From Candidatus Levyibacteriota bacterium (lineage in GTDB: Bacteria > Patescibacteriota > Microgenomatia > Levybacterales > UBA12049): 48,092 nt of DNA. Position 1 is the stretch's first letter; each line of letters opens with the position of its first letter. The stretch is taken from assembly GCA_027459745.1 (NCBI GenBank), contig DAIDHL010000002.1:77564-125655 (forward strand). Reading direction: 5' to 3'. Below are positions 19,836 through 29,714 of the stretch, piece after piece. A program made the position numbers and the translations under genes. The notes under the pieces were generated by a model. That model saw only the letters and a program-made list of their open reading frames with translations, was not told the DNA's origin and ran no database searches.

Positions 19836-19983
19836 AGTTATAAAGCTTAAAGTTACAAGTTTATAACATTACAAACCTTATGGATTTTATAGACTTTTTA
19901 CTCTGTTTGTTTCTTCTGCTACAATGGCGCTGTAATTAATATAATATTTTTGTTTTTAGTTCGTAGTAGATGTTCTATTGTTT

Positions 19984-21768
19984 AATGGTATGGATGATGT
20001 AGCTTTGGTCAGAGAAAAACTAGATTTAGTAGCTTTGATTGGTGAGACAGTGGGTCTGAAAAGAGCTGGCAAAAACTTCAAAGGACTTTGTCCTTTCCAC
20101 TCTGAGAAATCGCCTTCATTTATGGTTTCGCCGGAGAGGCAGATCTGGCATTGTTTTGGCTGCCAAAAAGGTGGTGATTGTTTTAGTTTCGTCATGGAAC
20201 AAGAGCATATCGAATTTGTAGAAGCTTTACGTTTTTTGGCCAAGCGAGCTGGGGTAGAATTGCAACAATCGCCTATTGCTACAGGAATTGCAGCAAAAAA
20301 AGACAGATTATATGAGGCTAACAAACTAGCAGTAGAGTTTTATCATTATTTATTGCTAGAACACAAGAGTGGAGCAAAAGCTAGAGATTACTTAAACGAA
20401 AGGAAAATGGGTGATAAGATATGGCAGACTTTTAAACTTGGCTTTGCGCCAGATCAGCGAGAAGCACTTACCAACTACCTTATTAAACGCAAGCATTTTA
20501 AGTTAGAAGAATTATTAGATGCTGGTCTTTCTACTAGTACACGAACTGGAGTAATAGATTTCTTCTGGAATCGTTTAATGTTCCCGTTATATGATCATCG
20601 TGACAATGTGGTTGGCTTTGCAGGACGTTTATTAACTGCGTCTGATAGCGGGCCTAAATATATCAACACTAAAGAAACCTTGATTTATCACAAAGGGCAA
20701 ACTTTTTTTGCTATTCAAGCTACTAAGGATAATTTACGCAAAGCTAATCAGGCAATTTTAGTGGAAGGGGAGTTTGATGCCTTGACTTGTTTCCAGGCTG
20801 GAATTACTAATGTTTTAGCGGTAAAAGGCACAGCGCTGACTGAATTACAAGTGACTTTACTTGGTCGATATGTTAACAAAGTCACCATGTGTTTTGATGG
20901 AGATAGGGCTGGGCAGGAAGCTATCAAACGCAGTATACCTCTGTTAGAAAAGAAAAACGTGCAGACAACCGTAGTAATCATTCCTGAAGGGAAAGATCCA
21001 GATGAGGCTATTAAGAATAACGAATCAGGTTTTAAACAAGCGCTCAAGCATGATATTCCTGCTTACGACTATCTGTTCGAGCAATCCTTAGCTGGACAAG
21101 ACATTTCTAGCGCACTAGGCAAAAAAAACGTAGTTGATAGCTTCTTGCCCGTCGCTGCAGCTATAGAAAATCTGGTGGTACGAGAGCATTATTTAAAGAA
21201 ATTGAGCAATGCTCTAAATACATCATATGATAACTTGACTCGAGAAATTGAGCGAATAAGCAGACATCAGCAGACCCAAGAAGGTGTTCTGGCCAAATCT
21301 GCTAAACCAAGTCGACAGGAAGTATTAGAAGAGTATCTAGTTTCACTTATAGTTCAGCATGAAGATCCAAAAACAGCTATCGAGCAGGTTGCAGATGCAT
21401 TGAGCTCTGCTTTAGATAAAGATAGAGCTTACCAGAAAATAATATTTCATTTATTAGAGTTTATTAATACTATTCAGCGGGGAGTATTTGATCATAAAAC
21501 ATTTTTACACCATCTGCCGGAAGAATTGACGCTGGTTTACAACAAATCTTTACTTTTTCCATTACCTAAACTCACGCCCGAAGCTTACTTAGCTGAGATT
21601 CATAAAACAGCCACTCAACTTAAGGAGATGTATTTGAGAGAAAGAATTCAACAACTAGGCAAGCAAATAAAACTAAAAGAAATTGCCAATGAAATTGAAG
21701 AAGTTGAGAAACTTGAAGCTGAAAGTGGGGCATTGGCAAAACAGCTACAAGGTATAAGTAGTAAGTAG
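19984..21768 (+). CDS. dnaG: DNA primase
   Basis: CPFHSEKSPSFMVSPERQIWHCFGCQKGGDCFSFV (CHC2 zinc finger), VEGEFDALTCFQAG Toprim. The track start is TTG 19978; ATGs at 19984 and 19990 also fit. Confidence 0.96.
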   Translation, partial: NGMDDVALVREKLDLVALIGETVGLKRAGKNFKGLCPFHSEKSPSFMVSPERQIWHCFGCQKGGDCFSFVMEQEHIEFVEALRFLAKRAGVELQQSPIATGIAAKKDRLYEANKLAVEFYHYLLLEHKSGAKARDYLNERKMGDKIWQTFKLGFAPDQREALTNYLIKRKHFKLEELLDAGLSTSTRTGVIDFFWNRLMFPLYDHRDNVVGFAGRLLTASDSGPKYINTKETLIYHKGQTFFAIQATKDNLRKANQAILVEGEFDALTCFQAGITNVLAVKGTALTELQVTLLGRYVNKVTMCFDGDRAGQEAIKRSIPLLEKKNVQTTVVIIPEGKDPDEAIKNNESGFKQALKHDIPAYDYLFEQSLAGQDISSALGKKNVVDSFLPVAAAIENLVVREHYLKKLSNALNTSYDNLTREIERISRHQQTQEGVLAKSAKPSRQEVLEEYLVSLIVQHEDPKTAIEQVADALSSALDKDRAYQKIIFHLLEFINTIQRGVFDHKTFLHHLPEELTLVYNKSLLFPLPKLTPEAYLAEIHKTATQLKEMYLRERIQQLGKQIKLKEIANEIEEVEKLEAESGALAKQLQGISSK

Positions 21769-21801
21769 ACCTTACTAATCCATTACCCCTTTCTCGGCTG
21801 C

Positions 21802-21829
21802 TTGCATTCTAGGATAAAGATGCTATACT
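21802..21829 (+). promoter_or_regulatory. Predicted rpoD promoter: TTGCAT - 16 bp - TATACT
   Basis: -35 at 21802-21807, -10 at 21824-21829, immediately upstream of a perfect hairpin. Confidence 0.6.
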
Positions 21830-21840
21830 GAACCTATCTT

Positions 21841-21869
21841 AATAAACCTGGTAGCTGTCCAGGTTTATT
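21841..21869 (+). promoter_or_regulatory. 5' leader hairpin of rpoD mRNA (AATAAACCTGG - TAGCTGT - CCAGGTTTATT)
   Basis: 11-bp perfect inverted repeat with 7-nt loop, 14 nt upstream of ATG 21884. Confidence 0.75.
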
Positions 21870-21883
21870 GTGTTGTAGAACTT

Positions 21884-22972
21884 ATGACTAAACAGGTAAA
21901 ACTTCCCAGTATCATGACAGACATTGTAGCAAATGCTAAAAAGCGTGGATATATTACTCAGGATGAAATTATGGGTATTTTTTCTCGTCCAGAAGAACAC
22001 ATTTTGGAATTAGATACTTTATATGATAAATTATTGCGCCAAAATACTGATGTTTATGAAAATATGGCGCAAGAACCAGATGAACAAAAACCAATTGCTG
22101 ATTTGGAAAAAGAACTCGAAGCTTTAACTGTGTTAGCTGAAGGCACAGTATCTGATCCAGTCAGAATGTATCTCAAAGAAATCGGACGTATTCCCCTGTT
22201 GACATTTAATCAAGAAATTGAACTAGCCAAAAAGGTAGAAAAAGGTGACAAAAAAGCTAAACAGACATTGATTAATTCAAATTTGCGTTTAGTAGTTTCC
22301 ATTGCCAAAAAATATATTGGCCGTGGTTTATCTCTCTTGGATTTAATTCAAGAAGGTAATCAGGGTTTGATCCGTGCAGTGGAGAAATATGACTGGAGAA
22401 GAGGCTACAAGTTTTCCACTTATGCAACTTGGTGGATTCGTCAATCAGTTACGCGTGCGATTGCCGATCAAGCTAGAACTATCCGTATTCCTGTGCACAT
22501 GGTGGAAAATATTAATCGTTTCTTGCGTACATCACGTAAATTGATGCAGGAATTAGGACGCGAGCCAACTCCGGAAGAAGTAGCCAAGACATTGGGTATT
22601 GAACCGGATAAAGCTCTAGAAATCATCAAAATCTCTCAGAATCCAGCCAGTTTGGAGTCTCCTGTCGGTGATGAAGAAGACTCACGCTTGGGAGACTTTA
22701 TTCATGATAGTTCAGCTCCTACATTGTTTGATTCTGCTTCCCGTGAATTATTGAAAGAGCAGGTCGAGCAAGTGCTTGGTACTTTGTCTGATCGTGAAAG
22801 AAGAGTCTTGGAAGAAAGATTTGGTTTGAAAGATGGACGTCCAAAGACTTTGGAAGAGGTTGGTCGTATGTTTGCCGTTACTCGTGAGCGTATTCGTCAG
22901 ATTGAAGCTAAAGCCTTGCGCAAATTGCGTCATCCCTCTCGAGGCAACAAGCTCAAAGATTACCTTATCTAG
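21884..22972 (+). CDS. rpoD: Primary RNA polymerase sigma factor (sigma-70/SigA)
   Basis: [101 protein letters not shown]. Confidence 0.98.
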   Translation: MTKQVKLPSIMTDIVANAKKRGYITQDEIMGIFSRPEEHILELDTLYDKLLRQNTDVYENMAQEPDEQKPIADLEKELEALTVLAEGTVSDPVRMYLKEIGRIPLLTFNQEIELAKKVEKGDKKAKQTLINSNLRLVVSIAKKYIGRGLSLLDLIQEGNQGLIRAVEKYDWRRGYKFSTYATWWIRQSVTRAIADQARTIRIPVHMVENINRFLRTSRKLMQELGREPTPEEVAKTLGIEPDKALEIIKISQNPASLESPVGDEEDSRLGDFIHDSSAPTLFDSASRELLKEQVEQVLGTLSDRERRVLEERFGLKDGRPKTLEEVGRMFAVTRERIRQIEAKALRKLRHPSRGNKLKDYLI

Positions 22973-22976
22973 CTTG

Positions 22977-23360
22977 TTAATATCTAATTCTACCTGAAGG
23001 GTAGGTAGCAAACCCATATCTCTCTAAGATTTGTCTTTTTTGTGATGAAGGCAGTCTGGTTTTAGGAGACTTACCATTATCTTGGGAGAGTTTATGCTTG
23101 TAGAGATAGTCCATCGCCATATCATACGCATGACTATAAGGTCCTTCACCTATCCCACAGGCATGATTTATAACCCTAGGGTCTGTGACTCCCATATTTT
23201 GGGCTTCTCGATAAATATCTTTATCATGACAGTATGAACGAGGATTTTCAGGCATAAAGATAATAATAACAAAAAAGAACAATAACGTCAATCCTATAGG
23301 ACTGAGCTTTTGTTTAACTGGAGTAAGGAAGAGGCAAATAATATAATACAAATTGACCAA
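22977..23360 (-). CDS. Hypothetical membrane-anchored or secreted small protein
   Basis: ORF with N-terminal hydrophobic segment; convergent with rpoD. Start uncertain. Confidence 0.55.
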   Translation of the reverse strand: MVNLYYIICLFLTPVKQKLSPIGLTLLFFFVIIIFMPENPRSYCHDKDIYREAQNMGVTDPRVINHACGIGEGPYSHAYDMAMDYLYKHKLSQDNGKSPKTRLPSSQKRQILERYGFATYPSGRIRY

Positions 23361-23381
23361 TAACTATAGGACTGATATAAT
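23353..23381 (+). promoter_or_regulatory. Promoter TTGACC - 17 bp - TATAAT, 6 nt before ATG 23388 (leaderless geometry)
   Basis: Read directly from sequence. Confidence 0.75.
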
Positions 23382-23387
23382 ATAGCC

Positions 23388-24308
23388 ATGTTTAGGGAGA
23401 TAGAACATCCTCAATTTAAGCACGCTTTGGTTACCGGAGGCACCAAAGGTATAGGACGTGAAATCGCCATGGGACTTGCAGCAGCTGGTACTCATGTCAT
23501 CATTGTGGGAAGAAATGCTGAAACAGGCAGAGAGGCTCAGAAAATTGTTATTGATCAGACTGGTAATCCACACGTAATCTTTTTGGCACACAACATCTCT
23601 TCCGCAGCTGGCCGTCGAGAACTAGCCAGCAAAGTAAGAGAAATAACACCTGGTGGGCTAGATTTACTCGTCAATAATGCCGGTTTCACATCTACCAAAC
23701 TACTGGGTAGAGAGTTTACGGCTGATGGACATGACCTTATCGTTGCGACAAATCTTTTTGGACCGATGGATTTAACTAGACAATTGCATGGTAACCTGGA
23801 TGAAGCCAGTCAAAGAACTGGCGAGCGAGCGCATGTCTTGGGAATCAGTTCTACTGCGGCCAATCATGCAGAGATAACCACAGCAAGTTTAGAAGATCCA
23901 GACTTCCATGGTTTACTAAATAGGTTTTTTGCTAATAAGAGAATTTATGGTTGGTCAAAACGGGCATATAATTTGGCTATAGCAAAACATGCAGAACTTT
24001 ATCCGGACATTCAGATTAATAATCTTAATCCAGGCGTCACAGACACTACATTTAATCAAGGAGCTGGAGGATTAGTCGGTTTGATCAATAAAAGATTTAA
24101 TCGAACTATTTCTCGACTTAGAAATGCAGTCCCACCAGAAGTTGTCGCAAACACTCTATTGGCATTAGCAGCAACCCCCGATTTACCAAATGGAGCCTCA
24201 TTTAATATGGATCTGACTCTCTGGGAACCTAGAGGTAGAGATATAGCAGATCCTCTCTTAAGGCAGGAGTTATGGAGAGTTATATTGCGCACGTCAGGAG
24301 TTCACTAA
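23388..24308 (+). CDS. Short-chain dehydrogenase/reductase
   Basis: ALVTGGTKGIGREIAMGLA, LLVNNAGFTS, YGWSKRAYNLAIAK. Confidence 0.93.
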   Translation: MFREIEHPQFKHALVTGGTKGIGREIAMGLAAAGTHVIIVGRNAETGREAQKIVIDQTGNPHVIFLAHNISSAAGRRELASKVREITPGGLDLLVNNAGFTSTKLLGREFTADGHDLIVATNLFGPMDLTRQLHGNLDEASQRTGERAHVLGISSTAANHAEITTASLEDPDFHGLLNRFFANKRIYGWSKRAYNLAIAKHAELYPDIQINNLNPGVTDTTFNQGAGGLVGLINKRFNRTISRLRNAVPPEVVANTLLALAATPDLPNGASFNMDLTLWEPRGRDIADPLLRQELWRVILRTSGVH

Positions 24309-24344
24309 ATCCTAAGCAGCCGTGGCATGAGATAATAAAATTTA

Positions 24345-24911
24345 TCAGACTAGCTTCTTGGTATAGGAAACCACTGTTTTTCGAAAAATGAAATAAATGC
24401 AGCTACAAACTATCCCCAATAACACTGCCAAACCTAATAAATTAATTGAAGTAACAATATGCATAGCTGCGAAGAAAACTTTTAGTGGATTTGTAAGTAC
24501 TATATAGGAATTGGTATATCCAGTTCTTCCTAGTACTATGCCAAACCCAATAAAAAAGTTTAAGATAATTATTGCAACAATCTGTGATTTATTAGCAATA
24601 TGCCAGGTTTTAAATATGTTTTCCAGCGGAAGCATAGCTAAAAGAAATGAAACAAGACCAATCAGTTCCAGAACAAGATATTGCAGTATTAATACACTCT
24701 GCATAAATACGTTTAACGAATTCCAGTGAAGAAATATGCGTTCTATGTCAATAAAAATATAAGCACTATTTGGGAGAAGTAGTAACCATAAAATCCCAAA
24801 GATTACTTTTAGGTAAATCGATTTTTGCTTTAAGTAAATAAGACCGACTATTACTGCGATTATAGCGGGGGCAATGTGAACCCAAGGAACTCCATGCAGG
24901 AATGAATACAT
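24345..24911 (-). CDS. DUF1361-like integral membrane protein
   Basis: Polytopic; LLLPNSAYIFIDIERI, ILNFFIGFGIVLGR. Start moved to ATG 24911, which has TATAAT 6 nt upstream and removes the overlap with the neighbouring ORF. Confidence 0.78.
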   Translation of the reverse strand: MYSFLHGVPWVHIAPAIIAVIVGLIYLKQKSIYLKVIFGILWLLLLPNSAYIFIDIERIFLHWNSLNVFMQSVLILQYLVLELIGLVSFLLAMLPLENIFKTWHIANKSQIVAIIILNFFIGFGIVLGRTGYTNSYIVLTNPLKVFFAAMHIVTSINLLGLAVLLGIVCSCIYFIFRKTVVSYTKKLV

Positions 24912-24924
24912 AGTATTATTATAA

Positions 24925-25281
24925 CTATTTCTTTTCCGATGTCTCATTCCACTTCATGCGGGCTATTATAAGCTTTTTGATTAGTGAAACTGGTAAGGGT
25001 TGATCCAAGCGTAAATGAATAGCAGATTTTGTAGTGGTGTACCCTTGCAAATCTGTCTTGAGCTGTTCAATAATGGGTGGGGGAATATAGAGACCAAGAT
25101 GGTTTTTCATGGGCGCAAAATATATTAAGCGGCCTTTATAGTGATAATACGGCATGCCATAGCTAATTTTTTCTTCAGCCTCAGGTGCAGTTGATTTGAT
25201 AATTTTTCGCAGTTCTTGCAGCTTTTCTTGTAATTCTTTGGGACACTTGGCAATATAGAGATCAACGTCATTAGTTGTCAT
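24925..25281 (-). CDS. DUF1801/YdhG-like protein
   Basis: AKCPKELQEKLQELRKIIKSTAPEAEEKISYGMPYYHYKGRLIYFAPMKNHLGLY. Confidence 0.88.
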   Translation of the reverse strand: MTTNDVDLYIAKCPKELQEKLQELRKIIKSTAPEAEEKISYGMPYYHYKGRLIYFAPMKNHLGLYIPPPIIEQLKTDLQGYTTTKSAIHLRLDQPLPVSLIKKLIIARMKWNETSEKK

Positions 25282-25454
25282 ATAGTTAGTATAACAAAGT
25301 CCGTGTTCTAGTGAAGCTGTGCAAGATTTGAAGCTAGGAGAAAGTAATCTCTGAAACTAAGTTTTTTTCTCCGCGACATTCGTGCACCACGAACGCATTT
25401 TATGGAGACAAATAACAACTATAACTCTTCTATTTTTATTTCAGATTAATATTC

Positions 25455-26273
25455 TTACTGTGTTTCTTGCTGAGGGAGAATAATTCGATGATTAGCAAGG
25501 TAAAGTTTTCCTGCATATCGACGACTGAGATGAATAGGAGGGAAGAATTGTTCTATAGATTCTCTTCCGTAATCATAATATTTATCATGAGGTGCAGGAG
25601 GTAATGTTTTTGATCTTGTTGGGGGATTTATTAGTAATGTATTTACGGCATCCTTAAACCATTTGAACCCAGCACCTAATTCAAGTGTTGCTTTTATCAA
25701 ATCATTTGAATCATGAAGTGTGGATAGAAGATTTTCAACTCCAAATTTCCCAAGCAGAAAAGTGGGAACGCCTATAATAGCTATTATTGCATCTGCGACA
25801 AGACTTGCTTCAAGTTGTATGGCTTTTTCACCTGTAAGAATTTGATCTAGTCCTTTTTTCACTGAGCGATCTAATAGAGATAAATAAACGTTTTTATCAA
25901 TACGATTATTAGTCTTATCCATCATTTGTTGTGTCAAACCATTATCATCGATAAAAATATCACCAGTACCTCTGGCAAAGTTAGTGGTGACTATAACATT
26001 ATCAGATACTTGATCCTTTCTTGCCATAGAATTTATATCACCTGCATTTACAAAAGCTAATGTGTCTCCTATTGGAGTAGCGTGTCCTCTCATGTTAACT
26101 CTACCATCAGAGATTGAAATCTGGGTACGCAATTGAGTAAGGCGACTAAACTGTTCTAACGCAGGTATGTTTAAATGCACGTCTCCATAAAAATTGCCAT
26201 TATAAGCCCACTGTATATTATGAGGCCTTTTTTTAGGTTCTTCTTGTTGCGGTGAAGATTCGGGAAGTGCCAT
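25455..26273 (-). CDS. Hypothetical protein
   Basis: Long ORF with a strong promoter (TTGACA-17-TATACT) 6 nt before ATG; no family recognised. Confidence 0.65.
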   Translation of the reverse strand: MALPESSPQQEEPKKRPHNIQWAYNGNFYGDVHLNIPALEQFSRLTQLRTQISISDGRVNMRGHATPIGDTLAFVNAGDINSMARKDQVSDNVIVTTNFARGTGDIFIDDNGLTQQMMDKTNNRIDKNVYLSLLDRSVKKGLDQILTGEKAIQLEASLVADAIIAIIGVPTFLLGKFGVENLLSTLHDSNDLIKATLELGAGFKWFKDAVNTLLINPPTRSKTLPPAPHDKYYDYGRESIEQFFPPIHLSRRYAGKLYLANHRIILPQQETQ

Positions 26274-26279
26274 TTATGA

Positions 26280-26308
26280 AGTATAGCGAAATAGCCTCAA
26301 CGTGTCAA
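26280..26308 (-). promoter_or_regulatory. Promoter TTGACA - 17 bp - TATACT for the 25455-26273 gene
   Basis: -35 at 26308-26303 and -10 at 26285-26280 (minus strand). Confidence 0.8.
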
Positions 26309-26609
26309 ACTATAGGGCTATATTCTGTAATTAATTTCTAAAGGGGGAGGCTCGTTTAACTCGCGAGAAGATTCTTGCTAATGCAGAATGCTCTTCTTGA
26401 AAAGTCATAAAAAAAGCTGGGATTTGACCTAACTTTTTTATGAACTCCCTCGACTTAGAATCTTTATAAGTCTAGATTTTGAACCTATCATTCAGACAAT
26501 GCAGGATTTGCGATATATCGGAGAGCTCAGGCAGAGATAGATATAAATTCAAAGGCTGAAATATAATCATCAACAAAAACTCCTGCTATAATTAGTTAAC
26601 GTAAAACCT

Positions 26610-27023
26610 ATGAAGTCAGTTTTTATCCTCATTTTACTAATTGTAATTGCAGCATCTGCGTTTGTGGGATACAAGGTTTATCACAGACTTCAGGTACGGC
26701 ATAGTTTGGGACGCAGTGCTGGTGGGCAATCTAGTGGCTTAGGTAATAAACAAGAAGGAACAGTCCCCCAAAGTGGCGATCTTTGTGGGGGCACTGGTGG
26801 CAACGGAGAAATTGTGAGCCTGGAAAACAATGCATTTACTCTCAAGCTAAATAACGGCAATAATAGAACTATTCACCTTACAACTCAAGCAACCATCAAA
26901 ATTTCAGGAGGTTCTTCTTCTGCATCTGAGTCAGATTTGAAAGTTGGTGACAGGGTAACTTTAATGGGTGGATCAAATCCCGATGGCAGTTTTACCGCAA
27001 ATGGCGTATATGTTTGCAAATAA
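26610..27023 (+). CDS. Hypothetical TM-anchored protein with DUF5666-like small beta domain
   Basis: N-terminal TM; GEIVSLENNAFTLKLNNGNNRTIHLTTQATIKISGG...DLKVGDRVTLMGGSNPDGSFTANGVYV. Confidence 0.65.
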   Translation: MKSVFILILLIVIAASAFVGYKVYHRLQVRHSLGRSAGGQSSGLGNKQEGTVPQSGDLCGGTGGNGEIVSLENNAFTLKLNNGNNRTIHLTTQATIKISGGSSSASESDLKVGDRVTLMGGSNPDGSFTANGVYVCK

Positions 27024-27027
27024 TAGT

Positions 27028-27657
27028 ATGAAAAAATCTCTTTTCATCCTCTCAATTCTTGTTGTAGTTGCCCTCCTTTCCTATGTCGCATTGGTATTTT
27101 ATGTTGGCAATGTGGCAAAGCAAGATACAAAAATAAAATCAGATGTTATTGTCGTTTTGGGTGAGGGAGCAATTGGAGGTACTTCCTGCTTTGGTCCAAT
27201 ATGCAAACAAAAAGGCTTTATGCCACATCCTCAATACAACCCCTGCTTAGTTGCACGAATAGATCACGCTGTTGATCTTTACAATAACCACTACGCTTCA
27301 AAAATTCTCATGTCTGGTGGAACAGACAAGGAAGATAACAAAAATGAAGCAGAAACGATGAAAACAATTGCTATAGCAAAGGGTATCCCAGAAAAGCACA
27401 TCTTACTGGAAAAAGCATCAACTTCAACCTATGAAAATCTTGCGTTCTCTCAAAAAATACTTGATAAAGCTCACCTTAAGTCAGCAATCATTGTTACTGA
27501 TCCTGCTGCGAACGCTAGAGCTGGACTTGTGGCTTCAAAATTACATTATCAATACTCTCTGTCTCCTGATATGAATACCCCCTGCTCGCATAGAAGTGAT
27601 TATGTTGTAAGAGAACCCTTAGCAATAATTGCCTATTTCCTCACTGGCAAAATATAA
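27028..27657 (+). CDS. YdcF/SanA (DUF218) family protein
   Basis: SDVIVVLGEGA...ARIDHAVDLYNNHYASKILMSGGTDKEDNKNEAETMKTIAIAKGIPEKHILLEKASTSTYENLAFS. Start at ATG 27028. Confidence 0.87.
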   Translation: MKKSLFILSILVVVALLSYVALVFYVGNVAKQDTKIKSDVIVVLGEGAIGGTSCFGPICKQKGFMPHPQYNPCLVARIDHAVDLYNNHYASKILMSGGTDKEDNKNEAETMKTIAIAKGIPEKHILLEKASTSTYENLAFSQKILDKAHLKSAIIVTDPAANARAGLVASKLHYQYSLSPDMNTPCSHRSDYVVREPLAIIAYFLTGKI

Positions 27658-27782
27658 GTGACTAAAAGTATTGCAAACTAAAATGAAGTTATAATAAACC
27701 TCTACCCATTACACTCTGAGGCTCTAAATCTAACCTTTCTCCCTCTAGTTGAATATGTAGAGAACTATTTTTTACTCTTGGA

Positions 27783-28172
27783 TCATACGACAATATGATC
27801 TTCTTTTGTCCATCCAGGTTCTGAGTATAGTTCTACTAGACATTCATCATCACTCGTAGCCCAATGAACATCCCCAGGATAGATAGTATATTTATCTCCT
27901 GTCTTTAGTGTTATTGTTTTCTCTCCAATATGAAGTTCCATAGTCCCAGAGATTACTGTATACTTCTGTGTCATTTTCAAATGCTTATGTGGTTTACTTT
28001 GTATAATTACTTCAATGGCGCGATCATATTCAGGATGGTCAGAAACTGGTTCCAGTTCACAAACAAAATGCATACCCCTTCCATCGAGATCATATGCGGC
28101 TTTCCCTGGATATTTACTATTGAGTAGTTTAAGAATACGTGAAGAGCGCTGTTGCGGAGTTTCTTGTTTCAT
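27783..28172 (-). CDS. Cupin-domain protein
   Basis: KMTQKYTVISGTMELHIGEKTITLKTGDKYTIYPGDVHWATSDDECLVELYSEP. Start moved to ATG 28172 with TATAAT 7 nt upstream. Confidence 0.82.
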   Translation of the reverse strand: MKQETPQQRSSRILKLLNSKYPGKAAYDLDGRGMHFVCELEPVSDHPEYDRAIEVIIQSKPHKHLKMTQKYTVISGTMELHIGEKTITLKTGDKYTIYPGDVHWATSDDECLVELYSEPGWTKEDHIVV

Positions 28173-28365
28173 TAGTGTGATTATATCACCAGGTCTAATC
28201 CTACTGTGAATAATTTTCAATTGAGACCAAGATACTACGAGTACTGGGGATAAGTTTTTGCTCCCATCAATTAGCGTATTTAGAACGAGCTTTCTGGAAT
28301 CAGAGGAAGTATATCAACCAACTTTTGTTTAAGTAGTAACTAAAGCTTATGCGATATATAATAAA

Positions 28366-29124
28366 ATGGCTATGCCACTAGATTACATAAAATCAGCAGA
28401 AAGATGGCAAAGATATGGCGAAACATATCATGACGAGGCAAGAGTATATTACTCAGATATAAATAAGGCTTGTTTAACAATTGCTACATTTTTAATTGGA
28501 TTTATAGGCGTCTTCCTACAACTTAAACCTATTAACACAGACTTACTTATTAATAAAATAATCATTTTAATTGCCTTCATTAGTCTTGTAGCTTCTATTG
28601 GTTTTGGCATCTACTTAATTTATCGATCCAACAAATTCCTAAATCGTGCAGGAGATTACTATGAAACGCTCTCTGAAAGACTACATTTATGGATAAGCTC
28701 TCACAATCAACATACAGGAATGGAATATCCAAAAGAGATATATAAAGGAATTACCCTTAACGAAGGACTAAATGCTACATTATCCTATGTGCAAATAGGA
28801 TTTCTTGCATTCGGGTTTTTATGTATCTTCTTTTACCTATTTTTACGAATGCTTAGCATAGAGCCTACCGTTGCTACATATCAAGGAAAAACAGCGCAAG
28901 AATGGTCAAATCTTTACACATCCACTAGTAGGAAGCTTAATACCACTCTGCTCTGCTTTAATCAGCCTAATGAAAAGAGTTGCAGCAAATACGAAACACC
29001 AGGATGGACATGGGGGTATGGAGGTAAACAAAGTTGTGACAGGAGTAAAGTAACAACTGTTGGAGATATTATCTGGTATTGCAATAACTGTAGCATTCCA
29101 ATACCAACGATTAAATCGCAGTAG
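28366..29124 (+). CDS. Hypothetical membrane protein with Cys-rich C-terminus
   Basis: Three probable TM segments; C-terminal CSKYETPGWTWGYGGKQSC...WYCNNCS. ATG 28366 or 28372. Confidence 0.6.
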   Translation: MAMPLDYIKSAERWQRYGETYHDEARVYYSDINKACLTIATFLIGFIGVFLQLKPINTDLLINKIIILIAFISLVASIGFGIYLIYRSNKFLNRAGDYYETLSERLHLWISSHNQHTGMEYPKEIYKGITLNEGLNATLSYVQIGFLAFGFLCIFFYLFLRMLSIEPTVATYQGKTAQEWSNLYTSTSRKLNTTLLCFNQPNEKSCSKYETPGWTWGYGGKQSCDRSKVTTVGDIIWYCNNCSIPIPTIKSQ

Positions 29125-29144
29125 AAGAAATACTATTCAAAATT

Positions 29145-29714
29145 GTGAATGATAATAATGAAATCTTAACGCACAAGGGTAAGCAATATAACTTTCTTCT
29201 TGATACAAGCGCTATTATCTATTTTGAAAAGATGTGGCAACAATGCGGAGCAAGTATTTTTACTGCACTTAACGAACTTTCAGATGTCAATTTTTTTGTC
29301 TGCAACATGGTTCTTTCTGAATTTATAAGTGGACCAAATAGATTTGATCCTACCCAACTTACCATCTTCTTTGATCATGTACTCAATGCTGAATCAGCAA
29401 TGAATCCTGATATGAAAGAGAATCGATTTATTGTTGAGGAAGATGGAGAACTAAAATATATTGTACTTAACAGAATTTCCCCAACTGATTACGCTCAAAT
29501 TTTACTTTGCCAAAATCACCCACAACTCACGCTTGTTACAAATGATCGAAGAATGTTAAGAAGTGGAGCGCATGTAATTCCTGGAAGAATAATAGGAATA
29601 CCTGCCTTACTTAATCGACTTCTCTCTGTTTATCCAGAAAACCAAAGATTGTTAACATTAAGGGATACTGCAGATCGAATTTTTGACAAAAAACGTGCAA
29701 TCAAGATTACTTAA
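29145..29714 (+). CDS. PIN-domain-like nuclease
   Basis: FLLDTSAIIYFE, FFVCNMVLSEFISG, ISPTDYAQILLCQNHPQLTLVTNDRRMLR: PIN-type acidic residue layout. GTG start. Confidence 0.72.
   Translation: MNDNNEILTHKGKQYNFLLDTSAIIYFEKMWQQCGASIFTALNELSDVNFFVCNMVLSEFISGPNRFDPTQLTIFFDHVLNAESAMNPDMKENRFIVEEDGELKYIVLNRISPTDYAQILLCQNHPQLTLVTNDRRMLRSGAHVIPGRIIGIPALLNRLLSVYPENQRLLTLRDTADRIFDKKRAIKIT

Noticed and set aside
25369-25377. CTCCGCGAC matches the tRNA-Asn 3' acceptor (30809-30818 region) and could be the other att site of an island spanning 25.4-30.8 kb
   Set aside because: Only 9 nt; expected by chance at about this window size. No longer duplication of the T-arm was seen
26352-26410. EARLTREKILANAE peptide resembling a TetR N-terminus
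   Set aside because: Too short and followed by a stop; not enough to call a pseudogene
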